62,224 nt of DNA from Alphaproteobacteria bacterium (GCA_025210155.1 JAOASE010000008.1:1-62224); one strand, 5' to 3'; shown: positions 25,916 through 35,078, counted from the first letter of the stretch. Made by a program: numbers and translations. The notes: a model not told the origin generated them from the sequence alone.

Positions 25916-26329
25916 TCAGTTCTTTAATGCCAAAAATCTTTCCTCCTTAAATGGATTCTCAGGTTTTTCGTAGAGGTTTATTGCTAACATCTCTACATCT
26001 GAGTTTTTGTGTGGCTCCAATAATACCACATAACCATCTAAAACATAAGTCACATCGAGACTAATTTCTTCATTAGTATCTGTGCATTTTAGAATACATC
26101 TCTTATAAAAGATGCTTCCCTCAAATAGCCGCTCACATTCTATTAGGTTCATTTCGTTAAACTTCGTCTTCATTTCCTTCCAATTGCTTGGAGTCGCAGA
26201 GTATTCAAAGGAATTTTCAAGAACTGAAAAAATATCTTTTCCGTTTAATGTCGATTCCACTTTCCCTTTCTGGGCGGATGCCCAGGTAACTACGAATAGA
26301 AGCGCAGCCACTAAAATCAGACTTCTCAT
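25916..26329 (-). CDS. Orphan secreted protein
   Basis: A 137-aa protein with a classical signal peptide (SLILVAALLFVVTWASA, cleavage likely after ASA), then a small domain with three to four Cys (IECERLF, YKRCILKCTD). Probably periplasmic. No recognised family. The leader has TTTATAAACCAATAC, a degenerate form of the shared element, and no Shine-Dalgarno. Confidence 0.65.
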   Translation of the reverse strand: MRSLILVAALLFVVTWASAQKGKVESTLNGKDIFSVLENSFEYSATPSNWKEMKTKFNEMNLIECERLFEGSIFYKRCILKCTDTNEEISLDVTYVLDGYVVLLEPHKNSDVEMLAINLYEKPENPFKEERFLALKN

Positions 26330-26391
26330 TTTGTATTGGTTTATAAATTGGTTATATAAAAATATTACAACTGTTTTGATTTAAATGTCAA
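26330..26391 (-). promoter_or_regulatory. Promoter and degenerate leader element
   Basis: Minus strand: TTGACA (26391-26386), 18 bp, TAATAT, then TTTATAAACCAATAC before the ATG at 26329. Confidence 0.5.
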
Positions 26392-26418
26392 TAGAGAATG
26401 GTTTCTTAGACTTTTTTA

Positions 26419-26480
26419 TTGACAAAAATAAAATTTTCAATTATTATTGTTTGTGTTAGTATTAATTTAAACCTAATTCT
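26419..26480 (+). promoter_or_regulatory. Promoter and leader element AATTTAAACCTAATT
   Basis: TTGACA (26419-26424), 17 bp, TATTAT (26442-26447), 16 nt, AATTTAAACCTAATT (26464-26478), ATG at 26481. The 15-nt element is perfectly complementary to sRNA B at 1276-1290. Confidence 0.8.
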
Positions 26481-26771
26481 ATGAAAAACAAAAATGAATT
26501 AACAGTTGAAACTGTAGTAGAAAAGAAAAAATATGGATTTTTGTTAAATCTATTAAATATTGCTTTTGGGGTAATTGTTCTTTACTTATTATTAGAGCAC
26601 TACCAAGATAATATTGGTAGACTGGAGAAGCTTATTTGCATATTTGCAATTCTAGGATCCCCGCTCTATAATGCTATATTCCATATATTTAATGTGAAAT
26701 ACAGCTATTTTTCAATCGCAATTCAGATGATACTATCCTGTGTCATTTTAGGAAATTTATATTACTTTTAG
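26481..26771 (+). CDS. Small orphan membrane protein (three TM)
   Basis: A 96-aa protein with a charged N-terminus and three hydrophobic stretches (FLLNLLNIAFGVIVLYLLL, LEKLICIFAILGSPLYNAIF, YFSIAIQMILSCVILGNLYY). Single unit with leader element and terminator. Function unknown. Confidence 0.7.
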   Translation: MKNKNELTVETVVEKKKYGFLLNLLNIAFGVIVLYLLLEHYQDNIGRLEKLICIFAILGSPLYNAIFHIFNVKYSYFSIAIQMILSCVILGNLYYF

Positions 26772-26774
26772 AAT

Positions 26775-26798
26775 TTAGCCTCCTTTGGGGGCTATTTT
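26775..26798 (+). terminator. Intrinsic terminator
   Basis: TAGCCTCC tttg GGGGGCTA stem followed by TTTT. Confidence 0.65.
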
Positions 26799-26822
26799 CG
26801 TATATATGGGAATATTTTATTC

Positions 26823-26889
26823 TTGACAAAAATATCTTTATTATTAATATCTCATCTGGAAAGTAAATTTGAACCTAAAGAATTTAAAA
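26823..26889 (+). promoter_or_regulatory. Promoter and leader element AAATTTGAACCTA
   Basis: TTGACA (26823-26828), 16 bp, TAATAT (26845-26850), AAATTTGAACCTA (26866-26878), ATG at 26890. Confidence 0.65.
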
Positions 26890-27447
26890 ATGTTAGAAAG
26901 TAGAAAAATTGAAATTTTAGAGAGGCAACTATTATTGAAAAGAGATGAGCTCTCTGCCAATGATTTTGCATTTCTATTATCTGAAAGCATGAACAGAAAA
27001 GATATTTTATTTCCAACTGTAAGGAAATCTGTTTTTTCTCTTGGTGTAAGTCAAAAACCTATTGATCAAATCGAATTTGAGACTGTAGTTGATCTTTTTT
27101 CTAAAGAAAAGATCAGCCTAGAATGTGACGTAGAAAAAATAAGAAGTTTATCTAAGGAATTGTTTTATGAAGGTAAAATATTTTGCCCTATTAAAAATTC
27201 TACTAGAGAAGGAGCATATAATAATCTTAGTATTGAGAATGCTACCAAAATTTTAGTTTCTACGAGACTTGATCTGAGACTTATGAAGATAGAAGAGGAA
27301 GAAAGATTTTCTTTTATAAGTAGTGCTTATAAAAGAGCTAGAATTGAAACTAATCTTAGAAAGGAAATTGAAGAAGAACTTTCTAAAGACCAAATCTTAA
27401 AACAGGCAATTGAGATCATGGATAAAAAACATGGTGTCAGAAAATAA
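26890..27447 (+). CDS. Orphan helical cytoplasmic protein
   Basis: A 185-aa Glu/Lys/Arg/Leu-rich helical protein. A TTG at 26869 gives a longer frame but lies inside the leader element, so the ATG at 26890 is used. No recognised motif. Own promoter and terminator (27463-27495). Confidence 0.65.
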   Translation: MLESRKIEILERQLLLKRDELSANDFAFLLSESMNRKDILFPTVRKSVFSLGVSQKPIDQIEFETVVDLFSKEKISLECDVEKIRSLSKELFYEGKIFCPIKNSTREGAYNNLSIENATKILVSTRLDLRLMKIEEEERFSFISSAYKRARIETNLRKEIEEELSKDQILKQAIEIMDKKHGVRK

Positions 27448-27462
27448 AAAAAATTCTTTATT

Positions 27463-27495
27463 AAAAACCCCCTTTAACGAGGGGGTTGTTTTTTT
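27463..27495 (+). terminator. Intrinsic terminator
   Basis: AACCCCC/GGGGGTT stem with T run, between the orphan gene and convergent ffh. Confidence 0.85.
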
Positions 27496-27519
27496 CGAAA
27501 TTGGAAGTGAACTATGAGA

Positions 27520-28893
27520 TTATAAATCTCCGTTTTTCTTTAGATCTTTCATCATAGACATCATACCTTCTAATCCACCCATGCTTTGCATTTGTTTCAT
27601 CATGCCACGAGTTTTATCTAATTGCTTAAGAAGTTTGTCCACATCAGATACAGAAACCCCTGCTCCCTTTGCGATTCGTTTCTTTCTTGCCATTAGGATC
27701 AAATCAGGATTTTTTCTTTCTTTTGGTGTCATAGAAAGGATTATTGCCTCTTGTCTTTTGATAGCGTTATCATCTACGTTGGCATTGTTCATCATATCCT
27801 GTAGCTTACTTGCTCCTGGTATGAATTTCATTATCCCCTTAATGTTACCCATTTTTTTCATTTGGTTTATTTGAGAAAGCATATCAGTGAAGTCGAATTG
27901 ACCTGAGAACATTCTGTCCATTAATCTTGTCGCATCTTTTTCATCTATTTTCTCTTGGGCTTTTTCAACTAGAGAAACTACGTCACCCATACCAAGGATA
28001 CGAGATGCCATTCTGTCCGGATAGAAAGCTTCGAAGTCTTCTAGCTTTTCACCTACACCCATGAATTTTATTGGCGCACCTGTTTCGTGTCTCATAGATA
28101 GTGCAGCACCACCACGGGCATCACCATCGATTCTTGTCATAACTATTCCGCTTATGCCAACTTTATCGTTGAAGGCTTTTGCTATATTAACAGATTCTTG
28201 ACCTATCATTGCGTCAACACATAAAAGTGCTTCATCTGGATTAGCCAATCTTTCTATTTCTATGATTTCTTTCATTAGGTCTTCGTCTAAGTGAGTTCTA
28301 CCCGCTGTATCTATTATAAGAACGTCTACACCTGCGTTTTTAGCCTCTGACACACCTCTTTTAACGGTTGCTAGAGGTTGTTCATCTTTTATGATTGGAA
28401 GATGCTCACAACCTATTTTTTCAGCTAGGATTTGAAGTTGTTCTTTGGCGGCTGGTCTATAGATGTCTGTAGATAGTACCATAACTTTCTTTCCTTCTTT
28501 TTCTTGAAGGTGTTTTGCTAGTTTACCTGCTGATGTTGTTTTACCAGAACCTTGAAGACCTAGCATAAGGATTGTGTGAATACCGTGGGAGTTTTTTGTA
28601 GATCCTGAAATTGATAGACCTTCTGAAGTTTCACCTAGAAGTTTTGTAAGTTCATCATTTGTGATTTTAATAATTTGCTCTGCAGGAGAAACTGATTTTA
28701 TGATTTTCTCCCCTACTGCTTTTTCTTTTATAGCTCCGATGAAATCCTTTATAACAGGAAGAGATACGTCGGCTTCTAGTAAAGCTATACGTATTTCACG
28801 GACAGCAGTGTTTACATCGTCCTCTGTTATGTGCTTTTTGAATGATAATTTATCAAAAGCGGAATTAATCTTTTTAGTCAAACCTTCAAACAT
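27520..28893 (-). CDS. ffh: Signal recognition particle protein Ffh (SRP54)
   Basis: The 457-aa SRP GTPase delivers nascent membrane proteins to FtsY and the Sec translocon. It has the N domain, G domain with GLQGSGKTT (G1), DTAGRTHLD (G3) and [10 protein letters not shown] motifs, and a Met-rich M domain ([20 protein letters not shown]). The start follows GAAGG contributed by repeat copy B (28902-29019). No SRP RNA was recognised in the window. Confidence 0.96.
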   Translation of the reverse strand: MFEGLTKKINSAFDKLSFKKHITEDDVNTAVREIRIALLEADVSLPVIKDFIGAIKEKAVGEKIIKSVSPAEQIIKITNDELTKLLGETSEGLSISGSTKNSHGIHTILMLGLQGSGKTTSAGKLAKHLQEKEGKKVMVLSTDIYRPAAKEQLQILAEKIGCEHLPIIKDEQPLATVKRGVSEAKNAGVDVLIIDTAGRTHLDEDLMKEIIEIERLANPDEALLCVDAMIGQESVNIAKAFNDKVGISGIVMTRIDGDARGGAALSMRHETGAPIKFMGVGEKLEDFEAFYPDRMASRILGMGDVVSLVEKAQEKIDEKDATRLMDRMFSGQFDFTDMLSQINQMKKMGNIKGIMKFIPGASKLQDMMNNANVDDNAIKRQEAIILSMTPKERKNPDLILMARKKRIAKGAGVSVSDVDKLLKQLDKTRGMMKQMQSMGGLEGMMSMMKDLKKNGDL

Positions 28894-28901
28894 TTTTTTA
28901 C

Positions 28902-29019
28902 CTTCGTCTTTTGCACGAATTTAATTCGAAATTACGATTATTAATTCTCGGTCACGTATTACTTATACGCTCCCTACTAATTATAATCTATTTCAAATTC
29001 CTTCGCAAAAAATACTTGG
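28902..29019. repeat. Dispersed inverted-repeat element, copy B
   Basis: Ends CTTCGTCTTTTGCACGAAT and CGCAAAAAATACTTGG match copies A and C; the interior is unrelated. It lies immediately upstream of ffh, as copy A does for dnaK. Confidence 0.6.
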
Positions 29020-29100
29020 TTAAAATGCAAAGGTTATTTATCGTGGATTATAAAATTTTCTTTTTTATTTTTTCGTATAATATATAGTTAAAATTTCTTT

Positions 29101-29131
29101 AATTTCCATAGAAAAAGTTATTATGGAAATT
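29101..29131. repeat. Perfect 9-bp inverted repeat
   Basis: AATTTCCAT (29101-29109) and ATGGAAATT (29123-29131). An operator or hairpin in the intergenic gap; no gene assigned. Confidence 0.4.
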
Positions 29132-29213
29132 TTAAAACATGATAACAAGTCACCCCAACCTTTTCAAGCAGAAATCAATAGATTTAAATATATTTTATTT
29201 ATTACGTTTTTTC

Positions 29214-29242
29214 TTGACAAAAGATTTTGAGATTGTTAATAT
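29214..29242 (+). promoter_or_regulatory. Promoter of the 29276 gene
   Basis: TTGACA (29214-29219), 17 bp, TAATAT (29237-29242). Confidence 0.65.
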
Positions 29243-29275
29243 TTGTCTATGAGATAACAACAAAAGGTGTTAGAT

Positions 29276-30298
29276 ATGAAAAAATTTATTAAAAATATAG
29301 TGAATTTTCTTAGATATAGGATTGTTCGCAAGGAAGATTTTGAAATGTTTTTTGCTAAAGTGAGAAACTTTTTTGCTAGTATTGAGCATTATCTAGAAAC
29401 TCATTCTTTGTCTGAAATGCTTAAGATTTTCTTTAGATCTACTTTGTTTCAAGCTGGTTTGATAACAATTACTTTATTAGCAATGATAAAGCTATTTTCT
29501 TTTCAGTTTAATAGAATGAAGACTGTAGATAGAACTCAAGAAAATATTTTGACTAATGCGAACTTGAATTATTATGATTATGTTAGAGCTCCAAATGGCA
29601 AATATGTTTTACTTAAGAGAAAGCAAATTGTTGATGGAAAGAGCTATATACAAACTAAGGATGTTAACAAAATTTTCTTAGATATAATTAAAGAAGATTT
29701 AGGTATTGAAGAAGAACAAGAAGTTGTTGAGAACAAAACTGCAGAGCCTTGTGATTTAGGTCAATACAAAGTTAGAAGAAATATAGATAGAGAAGTTGAG
29801 ATGGGTTATAAGTATGAAATAGATACTTTGAGTAAAAACAGATCTAAACCTAAAAAAATAAAAGTATCATACGTTGAAGATACCCCTGCTATTGAAGCAC
29901 CTTATGGAAAATATGATCCTGATGCTGAGAACGTAGACTTTACTAGAGATGAATATAGACCTGAAGATCATTATAGAACTGTAGAGCTAGATTCTTATGG
30001 AAACACTTATGATGCTAAGTTTGAGAAGAAAGAAAAAGTTTATATTTCTACTGAAAATGTGAAGTACTTAGACGGTCACAAAGATATTAAATCTGATATT
30101 TATATTGAAAATGTTAGAAGATTTAAAACTCCTGAAGGGGTTAAAATCAGAGGAAATATTTATTTAAGGAATGTTTCTAAATTTGAAGTTGGTGATAGAA
30201 ATAATATTGATGGAAATATTATTGTAGTGGAAAATTCTTCTATAGCTCCTATCGACACTGATAATACTAGATTTAATGGAAATATTGTAATTCAATAA
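29276..30298 (+). CDS. Single-pass envelope protein with bactofilin-like beta-helix C-terminus
   Basis: A 340-aa protein: ~60-residue cationic cytoplasmic N-terminus, one TM segment (LFQAGLITITLLAMIKLF), a charged linker, and a C-terminal region of regularly spaced short strands (SDIYIENV, GNIYLRNV, GNIIVVEN, GNIVIQ) with ~24-residue period, like one face of a right-handed beta helix. A bactofilin gene lies 1.6 kb away. The ATG at 29276 is preferred to the in-frame GTG at 29267 for its AAAAGG spacing. The family is unrecognised. Confidence 0.6.
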   Translation: MKKFIKNIVNFLRYRIVRKEDFEMFFAKVRNFFASIEHYLETHSLSEMLKIFFRSTLFQAGLITITLLAMIKLFSFQFNRMKTVDRTQENILTNANLNYYDYVRAPNGKYVLLKRKQIVDGKSYIQTKDVNKIFLDIIKEDLGIEEEQEVVENKTAEPCDLGQYKVRRNIDREVEMGYKYEIDTLSKNRSKPKKIKVSYVEDTPAIEAPYGKYDPDAENVDFTRDEYRPEDHYRTVELDSYGNTYDAKFEKKEKVYISTENVKYLDGHKDIKSDIYIENVRRFKTPEGVKIRGNIYLRNVSKFEVGDRNNIDGNIIVVENSSIAPIDTDNTRFNGNIVIQ

Positions 30299-30316
30299 AT
30301 TGCGTTAAATTATATT

Positions 30317-30348
30317 AAGGACTTACAGAAATGTAGGTTCTTTTTTTA
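30317..30348 (+). terminator. Intrinsic terminator
   Basis: AGGACTTACA gaaa TGTAGGTTCT imperfect stem with T run. Confidence 0.75.
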
Positions 30349-30415
30349 TTATTTTTATTTTACAAAAACCTAAAATAATGTTATAATTTATAAAAAATTA
30401 TGGTTAGGAAAAGAT

Positions 30416-31342
30416 ATGATAAATAAAAAAATTCTTATTGGTTTTTCTGCAATAGCTTCTTTAATTTTCGTTAATGACTTTTCAGAAGCTTCTGGACAAG
30501 CTCAAATGCAAATGATGATTAAAAGAGCTGGTAGCGCTTCTCAAAATAGAGGCCATTTCAGAGCTACTACAACATCGGCAGTAAACACAGTTGTTTCAAA
30601 TAAAGTTGAAACATCTAGCTTTGGGCAATGTTTTAAGGCTTACAAAGGCTGTATGGATGGAAGAGCCGTTGCTACTTTAAGTAAATATCCTGATTTCTTA
30701 AATATATCTAGAGATATGGTTTTAAAATATTATAATGAAAATAACCCTCCTCAATTTAGATGTATATTTGATAAATCTGCAAAAGGTATTTATCTTAATA
30801 ATTATTATAAAAATTCTTCTGCTAGTTTAGATAGGCCAACTGTGCCTAGAGATGGCGCTGTTAATTATTTTCAAAGTTTAATTGATCAAATGGAAGCGTT
30901 TAATAAAGGTAAATTAGCTGTAGAAAATCTTTCTAAAGAAATATTTAAAGACCTTAGATTAAAAGCACCTAAGAAAGGTGACGAATATGAGCTCAAAGGT
31001 TTGACTTTAAGAATTAGAGATTTGGATTCTGAGTTGGAATATGATATTTCTAGTAAGTTCTGTGCTAATCCTGAAAACCCATCTTCTAAGTTAAGATCTG
31101 AGTGTGAGGACCACCTTTACTCTATGCAAAAATTATATTTTGATGTTGAAGATAATGAAATGATGGTTAGTCAGTTAGCGGCTGAGGATGTTGGATTCAT
31201 TTCTGTAAAACAATCTTGTAAGGATTTCTTAACTTACTCTAAAGGAAAAGCTATTACTTTAGAAAAAGATTATAAGAGATTACTTAAAGCTAATAAAGCT
31301 AGTATTAAGAAAAAGTTGGAAAGATATAACAACGAACTATAA
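30416..31342 (+). CDS. Secreted protein of unknown function
   Basis: A 308-aa protein with an N-terminal signal (KKILIGFSAIASLIFVNDFSEA). The mature part has a Gln/Met-rich segment, six Cys (FGQCFKAYKGCMDGRA, QFRCIF, FCANPEN, SECEDH, SCKDF) and a basic helical C-terminus. Probably periplasmic or surface-exposed and disulfide-bonded. No recognised family. Followed by a bidirectional terminator. Confidence 0.65.
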   Translation: MINKKILIGFSAIASLIFVNDFSEASGQAQMQMMIKRAGSASQNRGHFRATTTSAVNTVVSNKVETSSFGQCFKAYKGCMDGRAVATLSKYPDFLNISRDMVLKYYNENNPPQFRCIFDKSAKGIYLNNYYKNSSASLDRPTVPRDGAVNYFQSLIDQMEAFNKGKLAVENLSKEIFKDLRLKAPKKGDEYELKGLTLRIRDLDSELEYDISSKFCANPENPSSKLRSECEDHLYSMQKLYFDVEDNEMMVSQLAAEDVGFISVKQSCKDFLTYSKGKAITLEKDYKRLLKANKASIKKKLERYNNEL

Positions 31343-31359
31343 ATAAATTATCTAGAAAC

Positions 31360-31391
31360 GAATAAGCTCCTCATTTAAGAGGAGCTTATTT
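31360..31391. terminator. Bidirectional terminator
   Basis: AATAAGCTCCTC atttaa GAGGAGCTTATT between converging genes. Confidence 0.85.
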
Positions 31392-31756
31392 TATGTTACC
31401 CTAAGGGGTCTGAATAGCTCTTTAGCGGCCCCTACAGTTTCTTCAAAGAATTTCCTATTCCTTGTGTATTGACCTTCTTTGTAATCCTCTATTCCTGAAA
31501 AAAACCTAGCAATCAAATTGCTATAGTCAAAATCTTTAAAGTCTTCCTCAAAAATTGATTTTAGCCCCTCTATTGAGGGTTTTAGTTTTTTTTCTTTACA
31601 GATAATGAAATAATAAAAAAAATGATTTGGATCAGATTCAAAAAGATTTTTCAGACTTGTTTCCAATTCTTCATCTAATTTTTTTATGATATTTCTAAAT
31701 AGACAAGCTTGCGTTATAAAGAGAAGCTTTTCTTTGGTTAATGTATTGTTTTCCAT
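31391..31756 (-). CDS. Orphan helical protein
   Basis: A 121-aa protein rich in Phe, Glu and Lys, with no signal peptide and no recognised motif. The leader element AAATTTAAACCT directly abuts the ATG, leaving no room for a Shine-Dalgarno. Single unit. Confidence 0.65.
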   Translation of the reverse strand: MENNTLTKEKLLFITQACLFRNIIKKLDEELETSLKNLFESDPNHFFYYFIICKEKKLKPSIEGLKSIFEEDFKDFDYSNLIARFFSGIEDYKEGQYTRNRKFFEETVGAAKELFRPLRVT

Positions 31757-31813
31757 AGGTTTAAATTTGAAAGTTGATGAATAAAAGCTACTCCTAAATA
31801 TTTAAAGTGTCAA
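31757..31813 (-). promoter_or_regulatory. Promoter and leader element abutting the start codon
   Basis: Minus strand: TTGACA (31813-31808), 17 bp, TAGCTT (31790-31785), CAAATTTAAACCTATG. Complementary over 14 nt to sRNA E. Confidence 0.8.
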
Positions 31814-31826
31814 GGAGTTTAGATTA

Positions 31827-31856
31827 AAAAAATCCCACAATGTATATGGGATTTAT
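31827..31856 (-). terminator. Terminator of the bactofilin gene
   Basis: Minus strand AAATCCCA/TGGGATTT followed by a T run. Confidence 0.75.
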
Positions 31857-31878
31857 TAACTTATTGAAAAAACTAATT

Positions 31879-32502
31879 TTATTTTTTCTTAGAAGATGCT
31901 TTTTTAGCAGTTTTCTTTGCTGTTGGTTTTACCTTAGCTTTTGTTTTAGATGCAGGTTTCTTCGCTGCAGACTTCTTTTTAGCTGGAGCTTTTTTCACTA
32001 GATTAACTTCTTCAGATAATTCTTCTAAAACTTTTTTAGAAATCTTTTTAAGAGTACCTAATACTTCAGCACCTCTTTCTGTAATGATATTGTTATATAT
32101 TACTTTACCTTTAACTCTTGCACCGTTATAAACAAAAAGATTTTCTCTAACTGTTAAGTTTCCTTCGAAATTTCCGTATACGAATGCTTCATCACAAACT
32201 GCATCACCTTTGAAGCTTCCTTCTGGTGAAATGTCTAATATTTTTGCATCTTTTAATGTAGCTTCGAAAGTACCTTCTACTGTAAGAGTTTCACAAGTGT
32301 CTATACCACCGCTCATTTTGATACCTTGACCAATAATAACTTGTTTACCATCGCTTGATGAGCTTCCTGAGTGTCTACCTTTTGGTGTTGGTTGTGCTGC
32401 CATAGGAGTTGATGGAGACATTGATCCGCTTGCTTTAATTGCAGAATTTGAGGCTTTGTTTAGCCTATCTAGCATTAACTTGATATCTTTCTTACTACTC
32501 AT
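31879..32502 (-). CDS. Bactofilin with Lys/Ala-rich C-terminal tail
   Basis: A 207-aa protein. The central ~110 residues (VIIGQGIKMSGGIDTCETLT, then GTFEATL, GSFKGDA, GNFEGNL, GARVKGKV) are the bactofilin beta-helix, which polymerises into membrane-associated filaments scaffolding cell-wall enzymes. Residues ~170-207 are a KKSAAKKPASKTKAK-type tail, longer and more cationic than usual and similar to tails on two unrelated proteins in this window. Monocistronic. Confidence 0.88.
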   Translation of the reverse strand: MSSKKDIKLMLDRLNKASNSAIKASGSMSPSTPMAAQPTPKGRHSGSSSSDGKQVIIGQGIKMSGGIDTCETLTVEGTFEATLKDAKILDISPEGSFKGDAVCDEAFVYGNFEGNLTVRENLFVYNGARVKGKVIYNNIITERGAEVLGTLKKISKKVLEELSEEVNLVKKAPAKKKSAAKKPASKTKAKVKPTAKKTAKKASSKKK

Positions 32503-32617
32503 GATGAATTCCTCTTTAATTATTTCCTTTTGAATTTATGTAATGATACAATATTTTTATAAATTCATCAAGATGTTTTTTTGTGATATTTTAGATACTT
32601 CCATATGTATAAATAAA

Positions 32618-32644
32618 GATCCTCAGAATAGTTTCCAAGGATCT
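32618..32644 (-). terminator. Terminator-like hairpin after gpsA
   Basis: Minus strand AGATCC/GGATCT with weak T-rich tail (TTTATTT). Confidence 0.5.
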
Positions 32645-32669
32645 ATAATATTAGAATAATTTATATCTA

Positions 32670-33632
32670 TTAAAATTCGTCTTTGATTGGACGAGAGAAT
32701 AATTCATCCAACACTTTTTTATAATCTGCTTTTTCGAATATTACCTTATAAAGGCTTGAGCAGATTGGAGTTTCTAAATCATATTCTTTAGATATTTTTA
32801 GGATAGCTTTTAGAGTTTCTACGCCTTCTGCTGTTTTATCCATTTTAATTCCTTTTATGAAGTCTTCTCCGAATAATCTGTTGTTGCTGTATTTAGAGAA
32901 TAATGTAGCTTCATAATCACCTAGATGAGATAAGCCGTATGCTGAATTACCATTACCACCGCATGCTTCTATTATTCTGCTAACTTCAGTAGAACCTCTA
33001 GTCATTAGAGCTCCTTTAAGCTCACTTAGATTTAAACCGTCTAGCATTCCAGCTGCTATACCTATGATGTTTTTAGTTGCAGCCCCTATTTCGTTACCAA
33101 TAAGGTCTGTACCTTTATATATTCTTATTAGAGATGATGAGAAGTTTTCTACTATTTCATTTTTAACTACTTCATTATCTGAATCTATTACCATACATGT
33201 TGGAATTTTATTAGTTATACTTTGGGCATGTCCTGGACCTGTGAATATAGCTATATTAGGTTCGTTACCTAACTCTTCTCTTACTATTTCGGTAAGTCTT
33301 TTTCCTGTAGAGTTTTCAAGCCCCTTCATAGAAAGTATGAATGTTTTATTATTTAGAGATATGTCTAAGCCTCTGATATCTTTACAAAGACTTCTAAGTT
33401 TTTGACATGGGATAGATATTAATATCATATCATTTTTAAGTGCATCTGATAGAGATGTTGTAAATTCTACATCGTTTTGTAATGTCAGATATTCGTTTTT
33501 TCTTGTTTTGATAAGTTCTTGGAAACTACTGCTATTTTCTCTTCCCAAAAGTAAGGCTGAATTGCCAATAAAAGACTGGTACCATGCGTTTAGAGTTCCC
33601 CAACGCCCTGCTCCTAGTATACTTATATTCAT
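32670..33632 (-). CDS. gpsA: Glycerol-3-phosphate dehydrogenase (NAD(P)+)
   Basis: Reduces dihydroxyacetone phosphate to sn-glycerol-3-phosphate for phospholipids. The 320-aa protein has the N-terminal Rossmann GAGRWGT motif, the substrate/catalytic segment around KNIIGIAAGMLDGL (catalytic Lys) and the C-terminal MTRGSTEVSRII and GLSHLGDYEATLFS (family LxGxGDLxxT region, altered to LSHLGDYEAT). Ribosome site AAAGGAG. The altered motif is unusual but the assignment is firm. Confidence 0.88.
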   Translation of the reverse strand: MNISILGAGRWGTLNAWYQSFIGNSALLLGRENSSSFQELIKTRKNEYLTLQNDVEFTTSLSDALKNDMILISIPCQKLRSLCKDIRGLDISLNNKTFILSMKGLENSTGKRLTEIVREELGNEPNIAIFTGPGHAQSITNKIPTCMVIDSDNEVVKNEIVENFSSSLIRIYKGTDLIGNEIGAATKNIIGIAAGMLDGLNLSELKGALMTRGSTEVSRIIEACGGNGNSAYGLSHLGDYEATLFSKYSNNRLFGEDFIKGIKMDKTAEGVETLKAILKISKEYDLETPICSSLYKVIFEKADYKKVLDELFSRPIKDEF

Positions 33633-33726
33633 CTTAACTCCTTTAGTTTCTGTCCTTGTATCTTAGCGTGTTGCTATAATTTTTGCAAGTGTAATTTAAA
33701 TATAGGCTGTAATATGAATTTTTTCA

Positions 33727-33788
33727 TTGACTAACAAGATTCAATCTGCAATAGTTTATTCTTATTACTAATTTAAACCTAGTTTTAT
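33727..33788 (+). promoter_or_regulatory. Promoter and leader element AATTTAAACCTAG
   Basis: TTGACT (33727-33732), 17 bp, AATAGT (33750-33755), 14 nt, AATTTAAACCTAG (33770-33782), ATG at 33789. Confidence 0.8.
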
Positions 33789-34307
33789 ATGAATGCAAAT
33801 TCGAAAAATGCTAAAATTTTAATTATTGAAGATCCCGCTACCATTTTGAAAAATGGAGAGTTTAAACTTTTTTTAGAAAACGGAGACGTTAAACCTTGTG
33901 AAGCCTCTTGTAGAAGAGAATGTACGGCTTCGGATGAAATTGTTTTTAAATGTTTTAAAAGAGCGTGTAAAAATGATAATACCGAACTTGTTCAGGACAT
34001 CCTTACAAGACTTTTGAGAAATCGTGAGTTCAAACATTTATTCATTGTTAAGCTTATTAATTATCAAAGGAAATATCTCTGCAAAGAGAGCTCTAAAAAA
34101 GTTGATGAACTGCTGAAATATGCATACAATCAATATGCATTGGATACTATTTATCAAGAAGAAAATCTTGAAGAAGATATGGATCCTGAAGAAGTTCTAG
34201 CTAAATACTTTGGCGATGATGAATTTCTGGTTGGCGGAAGAAATAATATTTTTTCTGAGGTGCGTGCTGGAATAAATCCATTCAATACCGTTGAATTAAG
34301 TAATTAA
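33789..34307 (+). CDS. Orphan soluble protein
   Basis: A 172-aa protein with an N-terminal strand-rich part (AKILIIEDPATILKNGEFKL), a Cys cluster (PCEASCRRECTA) and a helical C-terminal half with acidic LEEDMDPEEVLAKYFGDDEF. No recognised family. Single unit with leader element and terminator. Confidence 0.65.
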   Translation: MNANSKNAKILIIEDPATILKNGEFKLFLENGDVKPCEASCRRECTASDEIVFKCFKRACKNDNTELVQDILTRLLRNREFKHLFIVKLINYQRKYLCKESSKKVDELLKYAYNQYALDTIYQEENLEEDMDPEEVLAKYFGDDEFLVGGRNNIFSEVRAGINPFNTVELSN

Positions 34308-34310
34308 AAT

Positions 34311-34346
34311 ACAGGTGCTGTTTCTCTTTGAAATAGCACCTTTTTT
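34311..34346 (+). terminator. Intrinsic terminator
   Basis: AGGTGCT/AGCACCT stem with TTTTTT; the next -35 starts 3 bp later. Confidence 0.8.
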
Positions 34347-34348
34347 AA

Positions 34349-34411
34349 TTGACAATACTGTTCCAGTATTTTAATATTTCGACATGTTTTAGAAATTTAA
34401 ACCGTCACAAT
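34349..34411 (+). promoter_or_regulatory. Promoter and leader element AAATTTAAACCGT
   Basis: TTGACA (34349-34354), 17 bp, TAATAT (34372-34377), 15 nt, AAATTTAAACCG, ATG at 34412. Confidence 0.75.
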
Positions 34412-34951
34412 ATGAAAAAAATAATTTGTTTTTTGATTTCATTTTTATCAATTTCGATTTCTGTTTTGGCAGATTTGAATAAAGAAAAAAATGAAGAACG
34501 TGTCATTATGACAGGAAAAGAATTAGATGATTTTTCCTTGAAGATATTCCAAATAGTAAGGTCGCTTAGCGATAAAGAAAAAAGTGTTGATTACTTTGAA
34601 TCCAACTTCAGCAATTCAATTAGGCAATTTTCTTTAAATTCTAAATGGGAGTTAACCTGGGAAGAATTCAGAGACGATTTCGCCGTTATTATCTTTTTAA
34701 ATAAGGATGCTAAAATAGAATATGATCCTCTTAAGGACATGGAAAATGCGCCCAAGTCATTGAGAATTTCTGCAGAATGGCAGGACCATGAAAATTCTTG
34801 GAGAATTTATATGGGGCCGACAGATGCCTTTTCTCTACTATTAGACACAGCTTCTGGAACTACCCCGGAAGATTTATTTAAAATTTTTAATAAGAGAAGT
34901 ACTGGAGCTAAATTTGTAAAGAAACTTCAAAAGAAAGTATCTTCACTGTAA
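34412..34951 (+). CDS. Orphan secreted protein
   Basis: A 179-aa protein with a signal peptide (KKIICFLISFLSISISVLA, cleavage likely after VLA) and a mature acidic domain with several Trp (WELTWEEF, AEWQDHENSW). Probably periplasmic. The longer frame starts inside the -35 box (TTG of TTGACA), so 34412 is the start. No recognised family. Confidence 0.65.
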   Translation: MKKIICFLISFLSISISVLADLNKEKNEERVIMTGKELDDFSLKIFQIVRSLSDKEKSVDYFESNFSNSIRQFSLNSKWELTWEEFRDDFAVIIFLNKDAKIEYDPLKDMENAPKSLRISAEWQDHENSWRIYMGPTDAFSLLLDTASGTTPEDLFKIFNKRSTGAKFVKKLQKKVSSL

Positions 34952-34986
34952 TTGAATTCTACTTAATAGTAAGAATAATTCCCAAT

Positions 34987-35021
34987 AAAGGACCTTGTGA
35001 TTTTCAAGGTTCTTTTTTTTT
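34987..35021 (+). terminator. Intrinsic terminator
   Basis: AAGGACCTTG/CAAGGTTCTT stem with T run. Confidence 0.85.
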
Positions 35022-35022
35022 G

Positions 35023-35078
35023 TTGAATAAACTTTTTATATCTGCAATAGTATTTAGAGAAACTAATAAATATGAACT
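35023..35078 (+). promoter_or_regulatory. Promoter; leader element barely recognisable
   Basis: TTGAAT (35023-35028), 17 bp, AATAGT (35046-35051); AATAAATATGAACT precedes the ATG at 35079. Confidence 0.45.
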
